The notes beneath the pieces are model-generated. The model did no database searches. It saw nothing but the letters and a program-made list of their open reading frames with translations, and was not told the origin of the DNA. The position numbers and the translations under genes are program-made. This document shows, in pieces, positions 40,699-50,799 of a stretch of DNA of 64,000 nt (positions are counted from its first letter, which is position 1; every line of letters starts with the position of its first letter). The stretch comes from Hyalangium versicolor (GTDB taxonomy: Bacteria > Myxococcota > Myxococcia > Myxococcales > Myxococcaceae): contig NZ_JAHXBF010000003.1 in NCBI RefSeq assembly GCF_020103695.1, positions 372,001 through 436,000 of the forward strand. The letters run 5' to 3'.

Positions 40699-43623
40699 TT
40701 ATGTCCTGAGATTGATCTCCTGGATAGAGAGGAGGATGTACTGAGTCTGCATTTGTTCACTGGTGATTCGGCGTGCGTTGAGGAGCAGCCGGCGGAAGCC
40801 GACGTTCTCGAAGTCGTGCTCCATCACGAAGTCCTGGAGCCGGGTGTTCGAGGGAAGGATCTCCTCCAGGAGCTGGCGCAGCCGCGGGATGTTCCACTGG
40901 CCATTGCCGAGTGAGTACAGCGCGCGGCCCACGGTCTGCTCCGGCTTGATGTGGAAGGCGGCATAGAAGGCAGGGTTGGCGTTGACCACGTGCAGCTGCC
41001 CATCGAGCACGAGGAAGGGCTCGCGCATCGTCTCGACGATGGCGTTGGCGTACTCGCGGGACTGGCGGGCATCATCGAGGCTGCGCTTGAGCCGGTCCAC
41101 GTCCAGCAGCGTCATCACCGCGCCGTCGATCTTGTTGTCCAGCGTCTTGTAGGGGCGCAGCCGCAGCGAGTACCAGTGGCCGTTGCGATCGCAGACCTCC
41201 TGCTCGATGACGGAGAGGCGCTCGGTGACCTCGGAGATGGCAGCGTCCATGTCGGGCAGGGGAAGGGAGACCTGCACGTCCCGGATGGGGCGGCCGATGT
41301 CCGCGGCGGAGAGCTTGAGCACCTGCTCCGCCATGGGGGTGAAGCGGCGAATGCGCCGGTCGCTGCCCAGCATCACGGTGGCGATGTGAGTGCTGCCGAG
41401 CAGGTTGGTCAGATCGCTGTTGAGCTGGCTGAGCTCGAGGTTGCGGTTCTGGAGCTCCTCGTTGACGGTGGTCAGCTCCTCATTGGTGGACTGGAGCTCT
41501 TCCTTGGCGCTCTCCAGCTCCTCATTGGTGCTCTGCAGCTCCTCGTTGCTGGACTGGGTCTCCTCGGTGGCCGAGCGCAGCTCCTCGTAGGTGGCTTCCT
41601 GCTCCTCCATGACGGTCTGGAGGTGCTCCTGCGTGGTGATCAGCTCCTCACGCAGCCGGGTGAGCTCTTCCTGCGCCTGGCTCGGGCGGGTCTTCCTGGC
41701 GGGCTCACGGCCTCGCCGGGCTGGAGCGGGCGCGGTCTGCGAGTCTTCCTCGAAGAGCACCAGGAAGCAGGGCGCGCGGCCGCCCTGGGTGGAGCGCAGC
41801 GGGTGTACCTCGAGGTTGACCTTCCGCTGCTTGTCCTTGCCGGGTATGCCGAGCCCCTCCTTGCGGACCCGGCCGTTGCTCTTCTTCGCCCGGTGGATGA
41901 GCGCGCGCAGATCGAGCGCCAGCCCCTCGCGTGCCATCTTGAGGAGGTGGAGGCTCGCCGCGCCTGGGAGTGGCTCCAGGTACGGCCCGGTGTGGCCTCG
42001 GAAGTGGAGGATCTCCATGTCCTCGTTGATGATGACGCCGGGCGGCCCGTAGCGGGCCAGGACGAGGCGATCGGCCTCCTTCTGGGGATCCGCCTCGGGC
42101 ACGGTGGGCTCGCTCTTGCGGCGCGCGCTGGCGGCCTTGTCTGGCGCGGACTCCCGGTAGGTGAAATGGAGGCTGGGCCTGAGCGTGGAGTCCTTCTTCC
42201 GGTAGATCTTGGACCGCTTGTCCACCAGGGAGAACAGGTCCGCGGACGTGCCCACGGACTCCGAGGTGCCGAGGACCAGGAAGCCACCCGGGCGCAGGGC
42301 GTAGTGGAAGATGGGCAGGACCTTCTTCTGCAGCACCGGGCCCAGGTAGATGAGGACGTTGCGGCAGCTGATGAGATCCATCCGGGAGAAGGGTGGATCG
42401 CTCACCAGGTTCTGCTGCGCGAACACGCACAGGTTCCGCAGGGACTTGTGGATCTGGTAGCCGCCGTCGACCTTCACGAAGAAGCGGCGCAGGCGCTCGG
42501 GCGAGACGTCCTCGGTGATGGAGGCGGGGTATATGGCGGTGCGGGCGTGCTCGATGGCGCTGCCGCTGAGGTCCGTCGCGAACGCCTGGATGGGAGTCGC
42601 GGTCGCCGCCGCGCCGAGATACTCCATCAGGCAGATGACGAGAGAGTAGACCTCCTCGCCCGTGGAGCACCCGGGGGCCCAGATGCGGAAGGGCAGATTG
42701 GGGGGGCGGCCCCGGAAGAGCGTGGGCAGGACCGTCTGTGAGAGTGCCTCGAAGAGAGGGGGATCCCGGAAGAAGCGGGTGACGTGGATGAGAAGATCCT
42801 GGTGGAGCAGCTCGAGCTCCTCCGGATGCACTTCCAGGTACTGGAGGTATTCGTCGAGGCGGCCCACCTTGCACAGGAGCATGCGCCGCTCCAGGCGCCG
42901 GTGGATGGTGCTGGGCTTGTAGTGGGTGAAGTCCACGCCAACGGAGGTGCGCAGCAACTGGAAGATCTGCCGCAGGCCCTGCTCGTCGAGCACCGCCGGC
43001 TGGGAAGCCTCATGCACGGACGGCAGCGTGGCAAGGTTCGCCAACTGGGCCAGGGTGCCTGCGATCGCATCCGGCGGGAGGATGTGGTCCGCACAGCCGG
43101 AGGCGATGGCGCTCAAGGGCATGCCATCGAAGTGGGCGGAGGTCGGCTCCTGGACCAGGGTGGTGCCCCCCGCTTCGTGGATGGCCTTCAGTCCCCGGGT
43201 GCCGTCCGAGCCCGTCCCGGAGAGGATGACACCGATGGCCCGGCCTGGCGCGCTCTCCGCCAGCGAGATCAGGAAGTCATCGATGAGCCGCAAGCGCTGC
43301 TGGGCCGTCTGGCGTTTGTCGAGGTGGAGGGTGCCCTGCTCGATGGTGAGACGGACGCCGGGCGGGCTGACGTAGATGTGATCGGGCGCCAGCGGGAGGC
43401 CGTCGGTCGCCTCGAGCACGGGAATGGAGGTGGCTCTGGCGAGCAGCGAGGGGAGGATGCTCTCGTGCTTGGGAGAGAGGTGCTGCACGAGTACAAAGGC
43501 CATGCCCGAGTGGGTGGGCAGGTGCTCGAGCAGGGTGAGAAAGGCAGGCAGGCCGCCCGCCGAGGCTCCGATGCCCACCAGGGGAAAGCGCTTCTGGAAG
43601 GCCCTGGGCAATCGCTTCTTCAC
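40699..43623 (-). CDS. CheB-CheR-PAS fusion signalling protein
   Basis: 974 residues. The N-terminal CheB methylesterase domain shows VGIGASAGGLPAF (Ser), LVQHLSPKHES (His) and ILSGTGSDGTRG (Asp), so its triad is complete. The CheR methyltransferase follows at about 215-480 (FTHYKPSTIHRRLERRML, RIWAPGCSTGEEVYSL for S-adenosylmethionine, MDLISCRNVLIYL). A coiled coil rich in NEELQSTNEELES-type heptads spans about 640-720, then two PAS domains. No receiver domain is present. Such fusions occur in many bacteria, often beside hybrid histidine kinases as here, and probably sense a ligand by PAS and modify partner proteins. It lies 12 bp downstream of the HisKA-receiver gene. Confidence 0.93.
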   Translation of the reverse strand: MKKRLPRAFQKRFPLVGIGASAGGLPAFLTLLEHLPTHSGMAFVLVQHLSPKHESILPSLLARATSIPVLEATDGLPLAPDHIYVSPPGVRLTIEQGTLHLDKRQTAQQRLRLIDDFLISLAESAPGRAIGVILSGTGSDGTRGLKAIHEAGGTTLVQEPTSAHFDGMPLSAIASGCADHILPPDAIAGTLAQLANLATLPSVHEASQPAVLDEQGLRQIFQLLRTSVGVDFTHYKPSTIHRRLERRMLLCKVGRLDEYLQYLEVHPEELELLHQDLLIHVTRFFRDPPLFEALSQTVLPTLFRGRPPNLPFRIWAPGCSTGEEVYSLVICLMEYLGAAATATPIQAFATDLSGSAIEHARTAIYPASITEDVSPERLRRFFVKVDGGYQIHKSLRNLCVFAQQNLVSDPPFSRMDLISCRNVLIYLGPVLQKKVLPIFHYALRPGGFLVLGTSESVGTSADLFSLVDKRSKIYRKKDSTLRPSLHFTYRESAPDKAASARRKSEPTVPEADPQKEADRLVLARYGPPGVIINEDMEILHFRGHTGPYLEPLPGAASLHLLKMAREGLALDLRALIHRAKKSNGRVRKEGLGIPGKDKQRKVNLEVHPLRSTQGGRAPCFLVLFEEDSQTAPAPARRGREPARKTRPSQAQEELTRLREELITTQEHLQTVMEEQEATYEELRSATEETQSSNEELQSTNEELESAKEELQSTNEELTTVNEELQNRNLELSQLNSDLTNLLGSTHIATVMLGSDRRIRRFTPMAEQVLKLSAADIGRPIRDVQVSLPLPDMDAAISEVTERLSVIEQEVCDRNGHWYSLRLRPYKTLDNKIDGAVMTLLDVDRLKRSLDDARQSREYANAIVETMREPFLVLDGQLHVVNANPAFYAAFHIKPEQTVGRALYSLGNGQWNIPRLRQLLEEILPSNTRLQDFVMEHDFENVGFRRLLLNARRITSEQMQTQYILLSIQEINLRT

Positions 43624-43635
43624 AACCTTCCTTCT

Positions 43636-44529
43636 CTAGACCGAAGGCATCAGCGAGCCCAGGAGCTTTTCCAGATCCTCGGTCTTGAACGGCTTGTTGA
43701 GCACCGGGTTGGTCATCTTCCTCACGAAGTCCACCGAGTCGGGGGTATAGGCGCCCCCCGTCATGAAAATCACACGGCGAGCCAGGTCGGGGGACTGCTG
43801 GTGGAGCGCGTCATAGAACTGCTGGCCCGTCACCTCCGCCATCATCAGATCGCAAAGGATGGCGTCATAGCTCCTGCCCGCCTGGAGCCACTCCAGGGCC
43901 TGGCGTGCACTGGGGGTGTAGGAGACCTCATGGGCCCGCCCCAGGAGCAGCTGCAGGGTCTGCCCGAACCGGTGTTCGTCATCCACGATGAGGATGCGGC
44001 CCCGCCGGACCACGGGGGCGGGTTCCGGGGGCAGGGGAGGCGGTGTCATCGCTTCCCGCTCGGGAGGAGTGGCTGGGAGCCGGATGGAGAAGGTGATCTC
44101 CCGGCTTCGATCGATCAGGGCGCGCTCCAGGAGCTCGGCTCGGGAGGCCTGCGGCCGGACCGGGGGCGCGAAGGCGACCAGGTCCTTGACGATCTCCTGG
44201 ATGCGCTCGGCGCCCGTCTGCACATCCGCCAGGTTCTTGAGGACCGAGCCATGGACCTGGACATCCGAGGGCGCAGGGAACCCGGCCCGGAGTTCCTGGA
44301 GCGCCAGCGTCAGGCCGTTCATGAGCAGGGCCAGGGGGTTGTTCAGCTCGTGAGCGATGCCGGATACGAGCGTGCCCACGGCCAGGTGGTGCGCGGAGAG
44401 CTCCAGACGCGCCGAGTCATAGCGCTTCTCCAGTTCCTGCTGGGAGGCCTGGAGTTTCCGGTGCATCTCCTCGAGTCCTCGCAGGGCTCGCTCGAGGTCC
44501 GTCCGCGTCATGCTGGCCTGATTGCTCAT
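43636..44529 (-). CDS. HisKA-receiver protein lacking the ATPase domain
   Basis: 297 residues from the ATG at 44529. A coiled coil leads into a dimerisation/His domain (GTLVSGIAHELNNPLALLM) with the phosphorylatable His. The whole N/D/G-box ATPase region is missing: after SRAELLERALIDRS the protein passes straight to REITFSIRLPATPP, which corresponds to the last strand of the ATPase domain in the paralogue at 38933-40624 (TFTLRLPITGP). A complete receiver follows, with DLMMAEVTGQQFYDAL. It cannot phosphorylate itself with its own domain and may relay phosphate from another kinase or act as a scaffold. It precedes the CheB/CheR gene by 12 bp. Confidence 0.86.
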   Translation of the reverse strand: MSNQASMTRTDLERALRGLEEMHRKLQASQQELEKRYDSARLELSAHHLAVGTLVSGIAHELNNPLALLMNGLTLALQELRAGFPAPSDVQVHGSVLKNLADVQTGAERIQEIVKDLVAFAPPVRPQASRAELLERALIDRSREITFSIRLPATPPEREAMTPPPLPPEPAPVVRRGRILIVDDEHRFGQTLQLLLGRAHEVSYTPSARQALEWLQAGRSYDAILCDLMMAEVTGQQFYDALHQQSPDLARRVIFMTGGAYTPDSVDFVRKMTNPVLNKPFKTEDLEKLLGSLMPSV

Positions 44530-44634
44530 GTGTCCGGCGTCCTGCCCACGTCCAACATCCCGAGAGGGTGGGAGGCTGCATCCCACCATGAGTCATGACT
44601 CTTGGGGGGGAAACAAGGCCACACGATCGAGAGA

Positions 44635-46539
44635 TCAGCCAGCCATGAGCAGCGACTTGGCGGCCTCGGGAGACAGGTAGCTCTTGCTCTTCACAGCGAG
44701 GCGGAGCGTGTCCAACCGGGGCAGCCGCTCCTGCCGGAGCATCGCCAGCGTCAAGGCATTGTGGCAGTACACGCTCACGAGCTTGGGGAGCCCGCCGCTG
44801 CGCAGGTAGAGGATCTGCCGCGAGGCCGGGTCCAGGGTGAAGCCAGCCACCCCGCCAATGCATCGCATCCGGAAGTCGATGTACTCGACCATCTCCTGCT
44901 GGGTCATCGGGCGCAGGGACACGGGCCCGGGGCCTTCGAGCAGGCTCGGGGGCGCGTTGCTCTGGGTGAGCCCCTCCTGGAGCTTCTCCGAGCCGATCAA
45001 CACCAGTGCGAACCGCCGCCGAGACGTGGCCTGGATGATGCGGTCCAACTCCGCGAGCAGCTCCTGATCGGTGGGGTCGACCCCATCCACGACGATGACC
45101 GCGGTGGCGTTTGGCCGGTCCGGGAGCACCTGTGACAGGAAGGCCTCGGTGAGGAAGCGCTGGCTGGAACTCGGGTTGACCTGGACGCCCACCTGTCTGC
45201 AGAGCGCCAGGAAGAGCCGGCTGCCCATCACGAGCTGGGGCTCGATGGAGAAGACGGACGCGCCCGGGAGTTTGTGCTGCAACATCTCGCACAGGAACGT
45301 CCTGCCACTGCCGGGCGGGCCCACGAGCAGGGTGATGCGCTGGCCCTGATCCACCCGGTTGGCGAGCGTCAGCAGCGCGGGGCCGTAGGGGCCTCCATCC
45401 CAGAACGAGGCCGGTTGGCGGATGTCGCTGAAGGGGTAGCCCTTGAGCGAGTAGTACTGCTGGTAGCTCTGGCTGCCAGCCGCCACCTCGATCTCCCGGC
45501 CCGAGGACTCGAGCATCGGCGAGGAGGTGGGGCCCGACCAGTTCGTGCGCGAGGAGGCGGTGTGCCCTCCGGGCCAGTTCGTCAGGGAGCCCGAGAGCGA
45601 GCGCGAGAGGGACTGGGAGCGTGGCCCTGTCCCAGGGCCATCGGAGCCGGGCCCGGAGGAGGGGTTCACCGTCAGCGGCGCGCCAGCCCTCGCGCGGGCT
45701 TGTCCGCGATAGCGATGGAGGATGTCATCCAGCCGCTCGACGAGCGCCGCCGCCGTGGGGCGCTCCGAGGCCTGCTTGGCCATGCATCGCCAGAGCACCT
45801 CACCGAAGGCGGGATCCAGGTCGGGCACGAGCGCGCGCGCATCCGGCACCGGGCTGTGGCAGTGCGCCTGCATCGAGCCGTAGAAGTCATTGGCCGCGAA
45901 GGGCCGGTTGCCGGTGACGAGGTGATAGAAGGTGCAGCCCAGGCTGTAGATGTCCGCGGAGGGGGTGAGCGTGCTGCCCGTCCACTGCTCCGGGCCCATG
46001 TAGAAGGGCGTGCCTTCGATCTGGGCCAGGGCCTGACCGATGGTGCCACCGGCATCCACCTGGGCTGCCAGACCGAAGTCGGTGATCTTCAGGGTGCTCG
46101 TGGAGGTGAGCAGCAGGTTGGCGGGCTTGATGTCCCGGTGGCAGATGCCCATGGACGCGGCGAGCCGGAGGGCATCGGCCGCCTCGCGCATCTTCTCGAA
46201 GGCGAAGGGCACGGGCAGCCGGCCTCCGTACTGCTTGGCCACGTGCCGCGTGGAGGCTCCCTCTACGTACTCCATGGCGATGAAGCGGTGCCGGGTGGTC
46301 TCCCCGATCTGGAAGATCTGGACGACGTTGGGGTGGATGAGGCGGGCCGCGGCGCGCGCTTCGCGGAGGAAGCGCTCGTGCAGCTCGTGATCTCCCTCAT
46401 CCGTGCTTTTGGTGAGTAGCTTGAGGGCGACCTCCCGGCGCAAGACGTTGTCGCGCGCCAGGTAGACCATGCCCATGGCGCCCGCGCCGAGCAGGCGGAC
46501 GATCTCGAAAGCGCCAATGCGTTGTCCGGTCGGATCCAT
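44635..46539 (-). CDS. Ser/Thr protein kinase fused to an ExeA-like AAA ATPase
   Basis: 634 residues. Residues 8-275 are an Hanks-type kinase: GAGAMGMVYLARD (glycine loop), VALKLL (Lys), CHRDIKPANLLL (catalytic loop), DFGLAA (Mg loop) and EGTPFYMGPEQ (activation segment). A Ser/Gly/Pro-rich linker of about 90 residues follows, then an ExeA/GspA-type ATPase: YYSLKGYPFSDIRQP start, GPPGSGRTFL Walker A and TAVIVVDGVDP Walker B. No membrane segment is visible. Fusion of these two domains suggests that phosphorylation is linked to an ATP-driven switch. It starts 23 bp after the globin protein gene, so the kinase is probably its partner. Confidence 0.92.
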   Translation of the reverse strand: MDPTGQRIGAFEIVRLLGAGAMGMVYLARDNVLRREVALKLLTKSTDEGDHELHERFLREARAAARLIHPNVVQIFQIGETTRHRFIAMEYVEGASTRHVAKQYGGRLPVPFAFEKMREAADALRLAASMGICHRDIKPANLLLTSTSTLKITDFGLAAQVDAGGTIGQALAQIEGTPFYMGPEQWTGSTLTPSADIYSLGCTFYHLVTGNRPFAANDFYGSMQAHCHSPVPDARALVPDLDPAFGEVLWRCMAKQASERPTAAALVERLDDILHRYRGQARARAGAPLTVNPSSGPGSDGPGTGPRSQSLSRSLSGSLTNWPGGHTASSRTNWSGPTSSPMLESSGREIEVAAGSQSYQQYYSLKGYPFSDIRQPASFWDGGPYGPALLTLANRVDQGQRITLLVGPPGSGRTFLCEMLQHKLPGASVFSIEPQLVMGSRLFLALCRQVGVQVNPSSSQRFLTEAFLSQVLPDRPNATAVIVVDGVDPTDQELLAELDRIIQATSRRRFALVLIGSEKLQEGLTQSNAPPSLLEGPGPVSLRPMTQQEMVEYIDFRMRCIGGVAGFTLDPASRQILYLRSGGLPKLVSVYCHNALTLAMLRQERLPRLDTLRLAVKSKSYLSPEAAKSLLMAG

Positions 46540-46562
46540 TCAACGACTTCCCAAGTGATCCA

Positions 46563-48422
46563 TCATCTCTGACGGTCAGACCCGCGGCCACGACCCCATA
46601 GGTAGCCTACGGCGAGTGCAGCCAGGGTGAAGATCGGAGCGGCGAGGCGGGGGAGATCCCCCAGGTCCAGTGAGGAAGCGGCCTGTCCCAGCGGCCCGAG
46701 CGCGAAGACGGTGCTGACCGAGATCAGCACGCACAGGGCCACCACCAGCGCGGGGGAGACGGGGTTGCGCGCAGGGGCGGGGGGCTCGGGAGGCGGAGTC
46801 CGGACGGGAGGCGTGGGGGTGGGTTTGGGGGCGGGCTCGGGGGTGAGGGCCTTGAGGGCGAGGGCGCTCAGGGCCGCGTCCGCTTCGAACTTGACGTTGA
46901 ACTGGACGTTGACGTTCACCTCGCGGGGGACATTGAGGGGAATCGAGACAGAGGCGGCGGGGGTAGCCAGGGCCGACAGGTCGGGGAGCTTGGCCTCCAC
47001 GGTGACCTCTTCCCGAGGCGGAGGAGGCTGGGCGTAGGGCTGCAGGCCCATGAGCCGGGTCTGCGACAGCATGTGGTAGGGGATCGTGGCATCGCCCACG
47101 CTGGGTATCTCCCCGGACGAGGAAGGCCGCGCTACAGGCATGTCTTCCGGAACGGGCGGGGACGAAGGCGGAGGGGCGGGGGGCGTCCGAACGGTAGGCC
47201 TCGTGGCGGCGTTCGACGCCGCGGCCTTCTTCATGACGCTGGCGACGAGTCCGTAGACTTCCTTCCATGCCGACTCTGTCTCAGCGGTGAACCCATCGCC
47301 GAGGCCCTCGCGAAGGGTCCACAGCAGGGCCTCACCCACCAGGTCGTAATGGTGATCCTGGACCATGTAGCCGGCATGGCGGACACCGAGCTGTTCGAGC
47401 ACGGGGATGAGGCGCTGGGGATTGTTCAGCCCGTCCACGGCGACGCCCAGCGTTTGCATCAGCTTCTTCTTCTGCTGAGCCATGTCGTTCTTGAAGAGGG
47501 GCCGAACGGCAGGGTCCATCTCGAAGAGCCGATCGTAGAACAGGCCCGCGGCAGCGTCGGAGATGGGCAGTACCTGGGACCAGGAGCGCTGGACGAGCTC
47601 CACGGAGCGCGGGCTCAGCGGGCCCTTGGCTGCGGCCGCCGGCAGTGGGGCCGCGACGCTCGGAGCAGGTACCGGCGGAGCGGCCGAGGGAACCGGCGGG
47701 CTGGACGGCGGCGGAGGTGGTACGGGCGGGCGCTGGGCCACGGCCGGAACCGGCACGGGGACAGGAGGCGGGGCGGACTGACCCTGCGGCGCGGCTCCAG
47801 GGGCAGGACGCGCGGTGGCGGGTACGGGAGGCGTGGAGAAGCGGCCCGCCGACGCTGCGGCCTTCTTCATGACGCTGGCGACGAGTCCGTAGACTTCCTT
47901 CCATGCCGACTCTGTCTCTGCGGTGAAGCCATCGCCGAGGCCCTCGCGAAGGGTCCACAGCAGGGCCTCACCCACCAGGTCGTAATGGTGATCCTGGACC
48001 ATGTAGCCGGCGTGGCGGACACCGAGCTGCTCGAGCACGGGGATGAGGCGCTGGGGATTGTTCAGCCCGTCCACGGCGACGCCGAGCGTCTGCATCAGCT
48101 TCTTCTTCTGCTGAGCCATGTCGTTCTTGAAGAGGGGCCGAACGGCAGGGTCCATCTCGAAGAGCCGATCGTAGAACAGGCCCGCGGCGGCATCGGAGAT
48201 GGGCAGCACCTGGGACCAGGAGCGCTGGACGAGCTCCACGGAGCGCGGGCTCAGCGGGCCCTTGGCCGCGGCTGCATGGGGCTGAGCGACCACCGCGTTG
48301 GTAGGGGGCGGTGGCGGAACAGGCGGGCGCTGAACCGCGGGCAAGGTGCCGGCCCCATAGGACACGGTATGAGAAGGGTTGAGGGTCCCGGGGGCCGGAG
48401 CGGGCTGCTTGGGATCGGACAT
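46563..48422 (-). CDS. Tandem-globin membrane protein
   Basis: About 619 residues. Two globin domains of about 135 residues each (GPLSPRSVELVQRSWSQVLP to YGLVASVMKKAAAS) are almost identical and are separated by a Pro-rich linker. Each is a single-domain bacterial globin: FYDRLFEMDPAVRPLF holds the B10 Tyr and CD1 Phe, and VRHAGYMVQDHHYDLVGEALL surrounds the F8 His. A long Pro/Ala linker, a beta-like segment (EVNVNVQFNVKF) and two hydrophobic helices near the C-terminus (VVALCVLISVSTVFALGPLG, APIFTLAALAVGYLWG) follow, so the globins probably face the cytoplasm or periplasm from a membrane anchor. The start is ATG 48422; a GTG at 48437 with AGGA upstream is also possible. It heads the kinase cluster. 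Confidence 0.87.
   Translation of the reverse strand: MSDPKQPAPAPGTLNPSHTVSYGAGTLPAVQRPPVPPPPPTNAVVAQPHAAAAKGPLSPRSVELVQRSWSQVLPISDAAAGLFYDRLFEMDPAVRPLFKNDMAQQKKKLMQTLGVAVDGLNNPQRLIPVLEQLGVRHAGYMVQDHHYDLVGEALLWTLREGLGDGFTAETESAWKEVYGLVASVMKKAAASAGRFSTPPVPATARPAPGAAPQGQSAPPPVPVPVPAVAQRPPVPPPPPSSPPVPSAAPPVPAPSVAAPLPAAAAKGPLSPRSVELVQRSWSQVLPISDAAAGLFYDRLFEMDPAVRPLFKNDMAQQKKKLMQTLGVAVDGLNNPQRLIPVLEQLGVRHAGYMVQDHHYDLVGEALLWTLREGLGDGFTAETESAWKEVYGLVASVMKKAAASNAATRPTVRTPPAPPPSSPPVPEDMPVARPSSSGEIPSVGDATIPYHMLSQTRLMGLQPYAQPPPPREEVTVEAKLPDLSALATPAASVSIPLNVPREVNVNVQFNVKFEADAALSALALKALTPEPAPKPTPTPPVRTPPPEPPAPARNPVSPALVVALCVLISVSTVFALGPLGQAASSLDLGDLPRLAAPIFTLAALAVGYLWGRGRGSDRQR
47215..47634 (-). repeat. 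Intragenic repeat, second globin domain
   Basis: A 420-bp block that repeats at 47851-48270 with a constant offset of 636 bp and no gaps. The two differ at only a few bases over most of their length, many at third positions. It encodes the second globin domain. Such closeness points to recent duplication or gene conversion. Confidence 0.9.
47851..48270 (-). repeat. Intragenic repeat, first globin domain
   Basis: Partner of 47215-47634, encoding the first globin domain. The Pro-rich segments that flank the two blocks are not alike, so the boundary of the repeat follows the globin domain closely. Confidence 0.9.
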
Positions 48423-48630
48423 GGGGGGGATTCTCACTCCATGTCCTGCGGAATTGAGAGAACCTGTAGAGTCGGTTGTGCGGTGGAGGACTGGTGAGCG
48501 CGTGATTCTTGCTCGGCGCCCTGGGGAGTTGGCCGCTACATGACACCTCCCGACTGCTCTGGATCCAGGCCCTCGCTCTCCTGGCTGCCCCCGCCGCGAG
48601 GAGGCGCTTCGCGGCGGGGACGGGGTGGGA

Positions 48631-50799
48631 CTACTTCGAGGCTGGTGCGGCGACCTTCTTCACCGGCTGGTACTTCATGCCCAGCTCGTTGAAGAGGAAC
48701 GAGTACACGTCCACCTCTTCCTCGATCTTCTCATTGAGGGAGGCGCCGATGCCGTGGCCGCCGCCGGCTGCGCGCAGGAAGATGCGGCCCTTGCTGCCCG
48801 TGGCCTCCTGCATGCGAGCCACCATCTTGCGCGAGTGGAACGGATCCACGCGCGGATCATTGGCGCCCGAGGTGAAGAGCGTGGCCGGGTACTTCGCCCC
48901 ATCCTTCACGTGGTGGTACGGCGAGTAGGCGTAGAGCGCCTTGAACTGCTCGGGATCCTTCACGGTGCCGTACTCGGTGATGTTGAACTGGCCGTTGGGC
49001 GTCAGCTCGACGCGGAGCATGTCATAGATGCCCACGCGCGCCACGACGGCGCCGTACATCTCCGGGTGCTGCGTCAGCACCGCGCCCATGAGGAGACCGC
49101 CGTTGCTGCCGCCCTGGATGGCGAGCTTCTTCGGCTGCGTGTACTTCTGATCCACGAGCAGCTTCGCGCAGGCGTAGAAGTCATCGAACACGTTCTGCTT
49201 CTTCGTCAGCGAGCCGTTGAGGTGCCACTCCTCGCCGAACTCCGCGCCGCCGCGCAGGTTGGCGATGGCGATGATGCCGCCCTGCTCGAGCCACGCCCGG
49301 CTGAGCCGGTTGAAGCCCGGGGTGATGGAGATGTTGAAGCCGCCGTAGCCGGTGAGCAGGGTGGGGTTGTTGCCGTTGAGCTTGACGCCCTTGGGCTTGA
49401 GGATGGACAGCGGCACCTTGGTGCCGTCCTTGGAGGTGGCCTCGGTGCGGATCACCTCGATGTCGCTGAAGTCCACGGGAGAGGTCTGCTCGAACGCCGT
49501 CTTCGTCACCTTGCTGTCCTTGGCCGAGTAGCGGAACCAGGCCATCGGCTGCACGTAGCTGGCGTTGATGAAGAGGATGTCATCCCCCGTCTCGCGGACC
49601 AGGCCGCCCACGGTGGACACGGGCAGGGTGGGGACCAGGCCGAGCTCCTGTCCCTTCAGATCGACCATGCGCAGCTGCGACGGACCGCCCAGCTGCTCGA
49701 CGACGTAGATCCGCCCCTGGGTGGGGAGGAAGTTGGCGATCGTCGCCTTGCCCTCGGGGACGATCACCGTGGCCTTGTCCAGCGTGGGGGTGGCCAGCGG
49801 CAGACGGAGCACCTTGCCGCGCGGCGCGTCCTTGAGGGACTTCAGATACAGCGCTCCGTCCTCGCCGAAGCGCGCGCCCACCACCTTGTCCTCGAACTTC
49901 GACACCTGCTGCCACTGGCCGGACGGGCCATAGAGATAGAGCGCGTGCTCTCCGCCGTCTCCGTTGCCGACCAGGTCGATGATGTACTTGCCGTCGTGGG
50001 AGCTCTCGAGCTCGGACTCGGCGATGCGCGGGAAGTCCTTGCCCACCGCGTAGGTGTCCTTGTCCGTGGGCGTGCCGAGCCGGTGGAAGTACACCTGCTG
50101 GTAGAAGTTCACGTCCTCGGCTGGGCGCTCGGAGCCGCGCGGGTAGCGCGTGTAGAAGTAGCTCTTGCCGTCCGCGGCCCAGGCCAGGCTGCCGCCCGCC
50201 GTGCCACCGTTGACGTGGGGCACCATCTCGTTGGCCAGCGCCTTCCCGGTGGCGACTTCGTAGATGTAGACGTCACCGCTCTCGGTGCCGTCCTTGGAAA
50301 GGGACACGGCGATCTTCTTGCCGTCCGGGGAGGGGACGAAGAAGTCGATGGTCGTCTTGCCGGAGGGATCTACCTCCATGGGATCGAGCAGGATGCGCAC
50401 GCTCGCGGTGTCGCTGAGCGAGCCGATCGTCACCAGCAGGGGTTGCTGCTTGGGGGGCTGGGCCTTGAGGGCGAAGAGGGTTCCGCCCTTCTCCTCCAGG
50501 CCAAAGTAGGCGGGAGACTGCCAGGTGATCAGCTCGGTGACGCGCTGGCGGATGGCCTCACGGCTGGGGAGCTTGTCCAGCATGGCGCGGGTATGAGCGT
50601 TCTCACCCTGGGTCCACTCCTGCACCTTGGGGTCCGAGGAAGACTCGAGCCACTGGTAGGGGTCCTCGATCTTCGTGTCGTGGTAGGTGTCCACGACGAC
50701 CTTCTTCTCCGCGACGGGAGGGGCCGAGGCTCCCTTGCCGGCGAGAGAGGAGAGGGGCAGCAGTAGCGAGAGCGCGGTGAGCGCGGGCTTGAGCTTCAA
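48631..50799 (-). CDS. Prolyl oligopeptidase family (S9A) serine peptidase
   Basis: 722 residues with a signal peptide ([17 protein letters not shown]), so exported. The N-terminal beta-propeller begins [19 protein letters not shown], the family hallmark. The catalytic domain carries the Ser in [15 protein letters not shown], the Asp in [14 protein letters not shown] and the His in [12 protein letters not shown]. Length and order fit prolyl endopeptidases, which cut after Pro in short peptides. The 192 bp between this gene and the globin gene (48438-48630) hold no gene that I can support. The PBP4-type gene on the same strand lies 121 bp upstream. Confidence 0.94.
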   Translation of the reverse strand: MKLKPALTALSLLLPLSSLAGKGASAPPVAEKKVVVDTYHDTKIEDPYQWLESSSDPKVQEWTQGENAHTRAMLDKLPSREAIRQRVTELITWQSPAYFGLEEKGGTLFALKAQPPKQQPLLVTIGSLSDTASVRILLDPMEVDPSGKTTIDFFVPSPDGKKIAVSLSKDGTESGDVYIYEVATGKALANEMVPHVNGGTAGGSLAWAADGKSYFYTRYPRGSERPAEDVNFYQQVYFHRLGTPTDKDTYAVGKDFPRIAESELESSHDGKYIIDLVGNGDGGEHALYLYGPSGQWQQVSKFEDKVVGARFGEDGALYLKSLKDAPRGKVLRLPLATPTLDKATVIVPEGKATIANFLPTQGRIYVVEQLGGPSQLRMVDLKGQELGLVPTLPVSTVGGLVRETGDDILFINASYVQPMAWFRYSAKDSKVTKTAFEQTSPVDFSDIEVIRTEATSKDGTKVPLSILKPKGVKLNGNNPTLLTGYGGFNISITPGFNRLSRAWLEQGGIIAIANLRGGAEFGEEWHLNGSLTKKQNVFDDFYACAKLLVDQKYTQPKKLAIQGGSNGGLLMGAVLTQHPEMYGAVVARVGIYDMLRVELTPNGQFNITEYGTVKDPEQFKALYAYSPYHHVKDGAKYPATLFTSGANDPRVDPFHSRKMVARMQEATGSKGRIFLRAAGGGHGIGASLNEKIEEEVDVYSFLFNELGMKYQPVKKVAAPASK

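Noticed and set aside
40951..42741. An open frame of 596 codons on the plus strand
   Set aside because: It is antisense to the CheB-CheR-PAS gene and low in complexity, and it carries no recognisable motif.
48625..50766. An open frame of 713 codons on the plus strand
   Set aside because: It is a shadow of the S9 peptidase gene, whose catalytic triad is clear on the other strand.
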